Assembly: GCA_016875695.1 (NCBI GenBank)
Contig: VGPB01000088.1
Location: 1-7,775 of the forward strand
Length of the DNA stretch: 7,775 bases
Direction of reading: 5' to 3'
Source of the DNA: Chloroflexota bacterium
Lineage (GTDB): Bacteria > Chloroflexota > Dehalococcoidia > UBA2979
Below the pieces are notes generated by a model. That model was not told the DNA's origin. It searched no databases and worked only from the letters and a program-made list of their open reading frames with translations. The position numbers were made by a program, and so were the translations under genes. Of this stretch, positions 1 through 5,345 are shown in pieces; within the stretch, counting starts at the first letter, position 1, and every line of letters begins with the position of its first letter.

Positions 1-49
1 TGTCGAGGCGCTGGTCGCGGCGCTGCGCGCGATCGCGGCCGAGCGATGA
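1..49 (+). CDS. gcvPA: Probable glycine dehydrogenase (decarboxylating) subunit 1, C-terminal end only
   Basis: Only the last 15 codons and a TGA stop (47-49) lie in the window; the readable tail is VEALVAALRAIAAER. The stop overlaps the ATG of gcvPB as ATGA, which indicates translational coupling in one operon. In organisms with a split P-protein, the alpha subunit gene (gcvPA) normally lies directly upstream of gcvPB. The tail also resembles residues 434-445 of the downstream GcvPB (VEALAAALVAIA), as expected if the two subunits are paralogous and end in a similar helix. The two subunits together would form the PLP-dependent decarboxylase of the cytoplasmic glycine cleavage system. The identification rests mostly on position, because the fragment is too short to identify on its own. 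Confidence 0.6.
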   Translation, partial: VEALVAALRAIAAER

Positions 50-1506
50 GCGCGGGCGGCGCGCGGCTCGCGTTCGACCGCGGCGCAGCGGGGCGCCGAG
101 CGGCCGACGTACCGCGCTTCGCGGGCACGCCGGCGCCGCTGCCGGACGCGCGGCTGCTGCGCGACGAACTGCGCCTGCCGGAGCTGAGCCAGCCCGAGCT
201 CGTACGCTACTATACGGAGCTGTCGCAGCGGAACTACGGTGTCGACTCGGGCACGTACCCGCTTGGCTCGTGCACGATGAAGTACAACCCGAAGCTCAAC
301 GAGCTGATCGCGGGCCTCGCCGGCTTCACGGACGCGCACCCGCAGGCGCCCGAGGAGGCGCAGGGCACGCTGCGTGTGCTGCACGAGCTGCAGGCGGCGC
401 TGGGCGAGCTGACCGGGCTGCCGGCGGTGAGCCTCGCGCCTGCCGCCGGGGCGCAGGGCGAGCTTGCCGGCGTGCTCATGATCAAGCGCGCGCTCGAGGA
501 GCGCGGCGAGCTCGCGCAGCGGCGGCGCGTGCTCGTGCCGGATTCGGCGCACGGCACGAACCCGGCGACCGCCGCCATGTGCGGCTTCACGGTGACGCAG
601 CTGCCGACGGGCGCCGACGGCTCGCTCGACCGCGTGGTGCTCGCGCGCAACCTCGACGGCAGCGTTGCCGCGCTGATGGTGACGGCTCCGAACACGCTCG
701 GGCTGTGGGAGCGCGGCATCGAGGAGGTCGCGGCACAGGCGCACGCCGCCGGCGCGTACCTGTACGGCGACGGCGCGAACCTCAACGCGATCCTTGGGCG
801 CATGCGCTTCGGCGACCTCGGCTTCGACGTGGTGCACCTGAACCTGCACAAGAGCTTCAGCACGCCGCACGGCGGCGGCGGTCCGGGGGCGGGCCCGGTC
901 TGCGCAACGCCCGAGCTCGCGCCGTACCTGCCGGCACCGATCGTCGGGGCGCGCGCGGGTGACGGTTTCGAGCTCGTGCGGCCGGAGCGCTCGATCGGGC
1001 GGCTGCAGCAATTCCACGGCAACGCCGGCGTGCTGCTGCGCGCGTACGCGTACATGCGCGCGCTCGGCCTCGACGGCCTGCGCGCGGCGTCCGGGCTCGC
1101 AGTGCTGAACGCGAACTACCTGCGGGCGCTGGTGCGCGAGCACTATGATCTGCCGTACGGCGGGCCGGTGCTGCACGAGGTGGTGTTCTCCGGCAGCCGT
1201 CAGCGGCGCGCGCACGGCGTGCGCACGTACGACATCGCGAAGCGACTGATCGACTACGGCTTCCACCCGCCGACGGTGTACTTCCCGCTGATCGTCGAGG
1301 AGGCGCTGATGATCGAGCCGACCGAGACCGAGACGCGGGAGTCGGTGGAGGCACTGGCCGCGGCGCTCGTCGCGATCGCGCGCGAGGCCGCCGAGGAGCC
1401 GGAGCTGCTGCACGACGCGCCACGCTCGGCGCCGATCGGTCGCCTCGACGAGGCGGAGGCGGCGCGGCGGCCGGTGCTGCGCTGGAGCCCGGGTCTGGAC
1501 CCCTGA
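46..1506 (+). CDS. gcvPB: Glycine dehydrogenase (decarboxylating) subunit 2 (P-protein beta subunit)
   Basis: This 486-residue protein is the beta subunit of the split glycine cleavage P-protein. With GcvPA it decarboxylates glycine and passes the aminomethyl group to the lipoyl arm of GcvH. Family hallmarks are visible in order: YPLGSCTMKYNPK at residues 71-83, SAHGTNPATAA at 167-177, GDGANLNA at 241-248 (Asp242 is the likely partner of the PLP ring nitrogen), and HLNLHKSFSTPHGGGGPG at 264-281, with Lys269 the expected Schiff-base lysine. Length is normal for the family and no internal break is seen. The ATG overlaps the stop of the preceding gene, so the start is well placed although no strong Shine-Dalgarno precedes it. 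It is a cytoplasmic enzyme. The gcvT and gcvH genes are not in this window. Confidence 0.96.
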   Translation: MSAGGARLAFDRGAAGRRAADVPRFAGTPAPLPDARLLRDELRLPELSQPELVRYYTELSQRNYGVDSGTYPLGSCTMKYNPKLNELIAGLAGFTDAHPQAPEEAQGTLRVLHELQAALGELTGLPAVSLAPAAGAQGELAGVLMIKRALEERGELAQRRRVLVPDSAHGTNPATAAMCGFTVTQLPTGADGSLDRVVLARNLDGSVAALMVTAPNTLGLWERGIEEVAAQAHAAGAYLYGDGANLNAILGRMRFGDLGFDVVHLNLHKSFSTPHGGGGPGAGPVCATPELAPYLPAPIVGARAGDGFELVRPERSIGRLQQFHGNAGVLLRAYAYMRALGLDGLRAASGLAVLNANYLRALVREHYDLPYGGPVLHEVVFSGSRQRRAHGVRTYDIAKRLIDYGFHPPTVYFPLIVEEALMIEPTETETRESVEALAAALVAIAREAAEEPELLHDAPRSAPIGRLDEAEAARRPVLRWSPGLDP

Positions 1507-1513
1507 GAGGGTG

Positions 1514-1639
1514 CTAGCGGGCGACGGTCCAGAGCAGCGCGGCGGCCGCCAGCGCGTGCGCGAGCGCGCAGTCGACATCGGTCGCGTGCTGGTCCCACCA
1601 GCGCTTGCCGTAGGCGGGGTCCTCGTAGCGTGCGTCCAT
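1514..1639 (-). CDS. Small uncharacterised protein, 41 residues
   Basis: A short minus-strand ORF with ATG at 1639-1637 and TAG at 1516-1514. It runs tail to tail with gcvPB (7 bases between stops) and head to head with lipB. The protein starts MDARYEDPAYGKRWWDQHA and ends in a hydrophobic stretch, ALAHALAAAALLWTVAR. Counting codons by hand, 39 of the 41 sense codons end in G or C, about three quarters begin with G or C, and only about half have G or C in the middle. That is the signature of real coding in a high-GC genome, and the mix of Tyr, Trp, Lys, Asp and Gln is unlike the Arg/Ala/Pro/Gly-rich shadow frames nearby. Upstream codons in the same frame lose this character, so the ATG is a sensible start. 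No clear ribosome binding site is visible. I recognise no family. It could be a small gene or the remnant of a longer one. Confidence 0.55.
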   Translation of the reverse strand: MDARYEDPAYGKRWWDQHATDVDCALAHALAAAALLWTVAR

Positions 1640-1794
1640 GCGGCCATTCGAACGCCGGCCGGGTGACCGCCGGGGGAGGCGGGGTACGCCGGAGGTGCGA
1701 CGCGGTCTCGAGATCGGGCCGGCGGCGAGCCGGGCGCGGGCGCGTCATATTGGATGCAGCCTCGGGGCCGGGCCTCGTGGCTTCGGAGGCATGG
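1640..1794. other. Intergenic region between divergent small ORF and lipB
   Basis: These 155 bases separate the divergent starts of the small minus-strand ORF and lipB, so promoters for one or both should lie here if lipB is not read through from gcvPB. The sequence is almost all G and C. The only A/T island is at 1745-1751, where CATATT (1746-1751) weakly resembles a -10 box for lipB, but no -35-like hexamer is found 16-18 bases upstream. I see no tRNA, riboswitch, convincing terminator or coding frame. Confidence 0.3.
1784..1789 (+). promoter_or_regulatory. Shine-Dalgarno site setting the lipB start
   Basis: CGGAGG lies five bases before the ATG at 1795. It decides the start of lipB: the reading frame stays open upstream as far as a GTG at 1630, but that longer N-terminus is Arg/Gly-rich, lacks family similarity and overlaps the small minus-strand ORF. 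Confidence 0.75.
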
Positions 1795-2463
1795 ATGCGT
1801 GAGGCCAGGCTCGAGCGGCTGGGGCTGGTGGCATACGAGGCGGGATTGGAATGGCAGCGCGCCGCCGCGGCGGCGCTGCGCGTGGGCGGCGTCGAGGCGC
1901 TGGCCGTGCTCGAGCACGAGCCGGTGTACACGCTCGGGACGCGCGGGGACGCTCGGCACGTGCTGGCGACGCCCCAGGCGCTCGCGGCGCGCGGCGCGCG
2001 CGTCGTCGCGACCGACCGCGGCGGCGACGTGACGTTCCACGGCCCCGGCCAGCTCGTGGTGTACCCGGTGCTGGACCTGCGCGCGCGCGGGATGGGGCCC
2101 GCCGCGCACGTGCGAGCGCTCGAGGGCGCCGTGCTCGACGCGCTCGCACGCTGGGGCGTCGAGGGGGAGCGCGTGGCGGGGCGGCCCGGCGTGTGGGCCG
2201 CCGGCGCGAAGGTCGCGGCGGTCGGCGTGCGCATCCGCGACGGCGTGAGCACGCACGGGCTTGCGCTCAACGTCTCGACGGACCTGCGCTGGTTCGACGC
2301 GATCGTGCCGTGCGGCATCGCGGACGCAGGCGTGACGTCGCTCGCCGCGCTGCTCGGCGCGCGGGCGCCGACGCTGCGCGAGGGGGCCGATGCGCTCGTG
2401 GCGAGCCTCGGCGACGCGTTCGCGCTGCGCCTGGTGGAGCGCGCGGAGGCGGGGGCGGCATGA
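1795..2463 (+). CDS. lipB: Octanoyl-[acyl-carrier-protein]:protein N-octanoyltransferase
   Basis: LipB transfers octanoate from acyl carrier protein to the target lysine of GcvH and E2 lipoyl domains, the first step of lipoate assembly in the cytoplasm. From the ATG at 1795 the protein is 222 residues, a normal length. The family motif RGGDVTFHGPGQ is at residues 75-86. The catalytic pair is present: Lys139 in GAKVAAVGVR and Cys173 in VPCGIADAGVTSL, joined by the conserved THGLALNV segment (153-160). The start was chosen for its Shine-Dalgarno at 1784-1789 and because the N-terminus (LGLVAYEAGLEWQ) then lines up with the family. The stop overlaps the ATG of lipA as ATGA, so the two enzymes are translationally coupled. 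Nothing looks missing or truncated. Confidence 0.95.
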   Translation: MREARLERLGLVAYEAGLEWQRAAAAALRVGGVEALAVLEHEPVYTLGTRGDARHVLATPQALAARGARVVATDRGGDVTFHGPGQLVVYPVLDLRARGMGPAAHVRALEGAVLDALARWGVEGERVAGRPGVWAAGAKVAAVGVRIRDGVSTHGLALNVSTDLRWFDAIVPCGIADAGVTSLAALLGARAPTLREGADALVASLGDAFALRLVERAEAGAA

Positions 2464-3329
2464 CGGTGCGCGAGCGCAAGCCGGAGTGGATCCGCGCGCG
2501 CTTCCCCGGCGGGGAGCGTTACATGGAGCTGAAGCGCATCCTGCGCGAAGGGCAGCTGCACAGCGTCTGCGAGGAGGCGCGCTGTCCGAACATCGGCGAG
2601 TGCTTCAACGCTGGCACCGCGACGTTCATGATCCTCGGCGACACGTGCACGCGCGCGTGCGGCTTCTGCGACGTGACGTCGGGGCGGCCGCAGGCGCTGG
2701 ACCTGCTCGAGCCGTTCCGGCTCGCGCGCACGGTGGAGCGACTCGGCCTCGACTACGCCGTGATCACGTCGGTCAACCGCGACGACCTCGACGACGGCGG
2801 CGCGAGCGTGTTCGCCGCGTGCCTGCGCGCGATCCGCCAACGGCTGCCCGCGTGCGAGGTGGAGGTATTGATCCCGGACTTCGAGGGCAACTGGGAGGCG
2901 CTGCGGACGGTCGTCGAGGCGCAGCCGGTGGTGCTCAACCACAACACGGAGACCGTGCCCCGCCTCTACCGGCGCGTGCGCCCGAAGGCGCGCTACTCGC
3001 GATCGCTGGAGTTGCTCGCGCGCGTGAAGCAGATCAATCCCGCGATGACGACGAAGTCCGGCGTCATGGTCGGCCTCGGCGAGACGGTCGAAGAGCTGCG
3101 ACAGATGCTCACGGACCTGCGCGCGCACGACGTGGACCTCGTGACGGTGGGGCAGTACCTGCGGCCGTCACCGAAGCACCTGCCGGTGGAGCGCTACTGG
3201 CACCCCGACGAGTTCGCTGCGATCGCCGAGGCCGGCCGTGCGCTCGGCTTCCGGCACATCGAGGCGGGGCCGCTCGTGCGTAGCTCGTACCACGCGGGCG
3301 AGCAGCAGCGCGTCGCCGCGCTCGGGTAG
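2460..3329 (+). CDS. lipA: Lipoyl synthase, radical SAM enzyme
   Basis: LipA inserts two sulfur atoms at C6 and C8 of the protein-bound octanoyl chain made by LipB, yielding the lipoyl cofactor. The 289-residue protein has both iron-sulfur cluster motifs. The auxiliary cluster is CX4CX5C at Cys37, Cys42 and Cys48 (CEEARCPNIGEC). The radical SAM cluster is CX3CX2C at Cys63, Cys67 and Cys70 (CTRACGFC). The C-terminal RSSY signature is at residues 274-277; its serine ligates the sacrificial auxiliary cluster in characterised LipA proteins. Other family segments are NHNTETV and KSGVMVGLGET in the middle, and the QYLRPSPKHLPVERY stretch before the C-terminus. The ATG at 2460 overlaps the lipB stop. 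The frame stays open far upstream inside lipB, but that part is a shadow. Length and motifs look fully functional. Confidence 0.97.
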   Translation: MTVRERKPEWIRARFPGGERYMELKRILREGQLHSVCEEARCPNIGECFNAGTATFMILGDTCTRACGFCDVTSGRPQALDLLEPFRLARTVERLGLDYAVITSVNRDDLDDGGASVFAACLRAIRQRLPACEVEVLIPDFEGNWEALRTVVEAQPVVLNHNTETVPRLYRRVRPKARYSRSLELLARVKQINPAMTTKSGVMVGLGETVEELRQMLTDLRAHDVDLVTVGQYLRPSPKHLPVERYWHPDEFAAIAEAGRALGFRHIEAGPLVRSSYHAGEQQRVAALG

Positions 3330-3333
3330 CGGC

Positions 3334-4191
3334 ATGCTGGCTGACCTCGTCGCGGTCGGGACGGTGGACGGCATCGTGCTGTGGGGCGCGTACGTCGCGC
3401 CGACGGTGAGCACGCGCAGCCTGTCGATCGACGCTGTGTGCTGGTTCCACGGCGACACGGGCTCGTTCCACCATCAGTTGTACCTGGACCTCGGCGCGCG
3501 GTTCGCGGCGGAGGGCGTGGCGTTCCTCTCGGCGAACCGTCGCGGGCACGACCTGGTCGCGAACGGCGCGCCGGATGGACCGCTGCAGGGCTACGCGCAT
3601 GAGTCGGTGAGCGACGCACCGCTCGACTACGCCCCGTGGTTCGAGCTGCTGCGTGCGCGCGGGCACCGCGCGATCGCGATCGCCGGGCATTCGGGCGGCG
3701 CGGTGCGCGCCGTGTACACGCAGGCGACCGCGTCGCTCGACGACGTGCGGGCGGTGCTGGCGGTGTCGCCCGGCGAGTACGATCACGACGGCCTGCGCGC
3801 GCTGCACGAGCCGTTGTTCGCTGAGACGTACGCGCGCGCGGAGCGGCTGGTCGCGGCCGGCGAGCCGGACGCGTACCTGCGGCCGGGCATCCCGTGGGGC
3901 GCGTCGTGGACGGCGTCGCGCTTCGTCGACTGCTTTCACGCGGACAACCGCTACAGCGTGGTGCGGCGGGCGCCCTCGCTCCGTGTGCCGGCGCTGTTCG
4001 TGTTCGGCGGCGAGGAGTGCGCCGACGGCGCTTCGGACGAGCTCCCGGTCTGTGGGTACGCGATGCGGCAGCTGCGCGCGGCAGCGCTGCCCGGCGTCAC
4101 CGTTGAGGTCGTCGAGGGCGCGAACCACGGCTACGTTGAGCGCGGCGCCGAGCTCTTCGCGACGCTGCGCGGCTGGCTCGCCGCGCTCTAG
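3334..4191 (+). CDS. Alpha/beta-fold hydrolase, substrate unknown
   Basis: This 285-residue protein has the layout of a serine hydrolase of the alpha/beta fold. A strand ending in FHGDTGSF (residues 38-45) supplies the HG oxyanion-hole element. The nucleophile elbow is AGHSGGA with Ser120. A late strand, ALFVFGGEEC (220-229), precedes the likely acid residue (Glu227, Glu228 or Asp231), and GANHGY puts the catalytic His at 265. No signal peptide or membrane segment is seen, so it is probably cytoplasmic. The ATG lies four bases after the lipA stop, which makes it the last gene of a lipB-lipA operon, although the ribosome binding site is weak. The position invites a link to lipoyl or acyl metabolism, but nothing in the protein shows that. 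Esterase, thioesterase or amidase activity are all possible. It meets the GYD gene tail to tail. Confidence 0.85.
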   Translation: MLADLVAVGTVDGIVLWGAYVAPTVSTRSLSIDAVCWFHGDTGSFHHQLYLDLGARFAAEGVAFLSANRRGHDLVANGAPDGPLQGYAHESVSDAPLDYAPWFELLRARGHRAIAIAGHSGGAVRAVYTQATASLDDVRAVLAVSPGEYDHDGLRALHEPLFAETYARAERLVAAGEPDAYLRPGIPWGASWTASRFVDCFHADNRYSVVRRAPSLRVPALFVFGGEECADGASDELPVCGYAMRQLRAAALPGVTVEVVEGANHGYVERGAELFATLRGWLAAL

Positions 4192-4197
4192 CTGTGC

Positions 4198-4211
4198 AGC
4201 GGCGGGCCGCT
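4198..4211. terminator. Weak hairpin between convergent genes
   Basis: The 18-base gap between the hydrolase and GYD gene stops, with its edges, can fold a 5-bp stem (AGCGG at 4198-4202 with CCGCT at 4207-4211, loop CGGG). A second perfect 7-bp stem (4167-4173 with 4180-4186) lies just inside the hydrolase end. Neither is followed by a T-run on either strand, so this is at best a factor-dependent or weak bidirectional stop. GC-rich DNA folds like this often. Confidence 0.2.
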
Positions 4212-4503
4212 AGGGCAGCGACGCGATGATCGCCTTGTACTCGTCCTCGGTGAACGCGCGTGTCGTGGTCGTGCGCACGTTGCCCTGCTGGCCGAGGCGG
4301 AGCGCGAAGCGCGCTGCCGCTTCCTCGCTGGGAAGCTCGATCAGCGTGGCGAGATCGTACTCTCCCATCAGCATGTAGAAGAAGATCAGGCGCCCGCCCT
4401 CGCCCTGCGCCAGCTGCTTGGCGGCATCGAGGCGCTGCGGACTCGCCTTCACGTCGCCGATGCCGCGCTCGGTCCAGTGGATCAGCGACAGGTAGCTGGG
4501 CAC
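4210..4503 (-). CDS. GYD-domain protein
   Basis: A 97-residue protein of the GYD family, small alpha/beta proteins with a ferredoxin-like or dimeric-barrel look and no settled biochemical role. Family features are the opening YLSLIHWTERGI, the SPQRLDAAKQLAQ helix at residues 21-33, and MGEYDLATLIELP (46-58), whose G-x-Y-D element is the name motif. It ends with TRAFTEDEYKAIIASLP. I place the start at the GTG at 4503-4501 because a near-perfect AGGGAGG sits five bases upstream and family members begin with Met-Pro-x-Tyr. The upstream ATG at 4551 would add 16 Arg/Ala/Ser-rich residues unlike the family. It is the last gene of the leftward cluster, 90 bases after the methyltransferase stop. No signal peptide is seen. 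Function is unknown. Confidence 0.85.
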   Translation of the reverse strand: MPSYLSLIHWTERGIGDVKASPQRLDAAKQLAQGEGGRLIFFYMLMGEYDLATLIELPSEEAAARFALRLGQQGNVRTTTTRAFTEDEYKAIIASLP

Positions 4504-4508
4504 AGCGG

Positions 4509-4515
4509 CCTCCCT
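4509..4515 (-). promoter_or_regulatory. Strong Shine-Dalgarno of the GYD gene
   Basis: Read on the minus strand the site is AGGGAGG, five bases before the GTG at 4503. It is the best ribosome binding site in the window and decides this gene's start in favour of GTG over the upstream ATG at 4551. Confidence 0.8.
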
Positions 4516-4519
4516 GCTC

Positions 4520-4546
4520 CGCGAGCGCGCAGCGTGCGCACTCGCG
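4520..4546 (-). other. Hairpin in the leader of the GYD gene
   Basis: An imperfect inverted repeat: CGCGAG (4520-4525) pairs with CTCGCG (4541-4546), then one C/A mismatch, then GCGC (4527-4530) pairs with GCGC (4536-4539) around a 5-base loop. It ends four bases upstream of the Shine-Dalgarno. There is no T-run, so it is not a standard terminator. It could be a leader or RNA-stabilising structure between the methyltransferase and GYD genes, or chance pairing in GC-rich DNA. Confidence 0.3.
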
Positions 4547-4593
4547 TGCATTCTCGCGCCGGGCGCCAGCGCTGATGGTCGAGACGCGCCGAA

Positions 4594-5337
4594 CTAGCGC
4601 GGCGCGCCGGCTGCGGGGCGGCGACAGGCGAACATCACCTGCGTCTCGTGGACCGCGGGGTCGAGCGGCACGACGTCGACGGCGAAGCCCGGCGTCGCCA
4701 GTGCGGCGCGCCATTCGGCCAGGGCGAACACGCCGTTCACGTGCCAGTCGTGGACGGTCCGGATCGAGCCGTCGCGGTCGCGCAGCAGGCAGGCGAAGTC
4801 GACGGCGAACGTGGTCCCGGACGGGTCGAGGTCGTGCGTCCATTCGAGGTAGCGCAGCGCGCGGCCGTCGGCGCCATCGTGGCCGCTCGACTCGGTGTCG
4901 GGAGCGAATGTCTCGCGCACGCAGTCGAGCACGAAGAGCGCGGCACCGCCGGGCCGCGTGTGCACGTAGGCGGTCGCGGCGACGTGTTCGAGGTTGGGCA
5001 GGGTCGTGATGTAGCTGACGGCGTCGTGCACGAACACGGCGTCGAAGGTGCGACCGAGACGCAGTGAGCGCATGTCGCCGGCGACGTGCTCGCACTCCGG
5101 GTTCAGGCGCGCGCTGATGGCGAGCATCTCCGGCGCGACGTCCGTGAGCGTGCAGCGAAAGCGGCGCTTGAGGTGTGAGGCGTTGTTGCCGCCTCCGGCG
5201 CCGAGCTCAAGCAGCGTCTCGGCCGCGCCGTCGATCGCGTCGAGGAAGGCGCGCTCGTAGTCCGCGGCTTCCTCGACGTAGTCCTTGGGTGCGGTGAGCA
5301 GGTGGAATCAGTCGGCGAACTCGGTGCACAGCAGCAT
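4594..5337 (-). pseudogene. Class I SAM-dependent methyltransferase with in-frame TGA at codon 10
   Basis: Read from ATG at 5337 the product would be 247 residues but for a TGA at 5310-5308 (codon 10): MLLCTEFAD, stop, FHLLTAPKDYVEEA. After the stop the frame has every sign of a real methyltransferase. The SAM-binding motif I is ELGAGGGNNA (44-53), LTDVAPEML carries the acidic residue Asp66, GDMRSL follows, and FDAVFVHDAVSYI matches the strand-4 region. High third-position GC continues throughout. The residue expected at the stop is Trp, so one TGG-to-TGA transition explains it. No ATG, GTG or TTG lies between the stop and motif I; the first in-frame ATG (5127) is past motif I and would give a non-functional fragment. 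TGA is a normal stop elsewhere here. The gene begins 8 bases after lpd ends, or 5 bases if the GTG at 5340 is used, so it is in the same operon. Substrate unknown; sequencing error is possible. Confidence 0.75.
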
Positions 5338-5345
5338 CACGGGCG

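Noticed and set aside
2..1380. Short similarity between the gcvPA tail (2-37) and the gcvPB tail (1345-1380), about 30 of 36 bases
   Set aside because: Considered as a direct repeat, but both encode Ala/Leu-rich C-terminal helices of paralogous subunits in a codon-biased genome, so no mobile or recombination element is implied.
1642..1658. TTCGAAC (1647-1653) resembling a tRNA T-loop
   Set aside because: The flanking bases do not form a 5-bp T-stem on either strand, the invariant G-C closing pair is absent, and no anticodon or acceptor arm is present.
1630..1794. Upstream extension of lipB to a GTG at 1630
   Set aside because: The added 55 residues are low-complexity and unlike LipB, have no ribosome site, and overlap the small minus-strand ORF. 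The ATG at 1795 has a well-spaced CGGAGG.
1254..3128. Long open minus-strand frame (624 codons) opposite gcvPB, lipB and lipA
   Set aside because: It is an Arg/Ala-rich frame lying opposite three clearly identified genes, with no recognisable domain. Long antisense open frames are expected at this GC content.
4097..5095. Long open minus-strand frame (332 codons) across the methyltransferase and GYD genes
   Set aside because: The composition is dominated by Arg and Ala, with no motif. The methyltransferase and GYD frames explain the same DNA with clear family features.
5308..5310. TGA as selenocysteine in the methyltransferase
   Set aside because: The position matches a Trp expected from the family rather than a Cys or redox site, and no convincing selenocysteine-insertion hairpin is seen just downstream.
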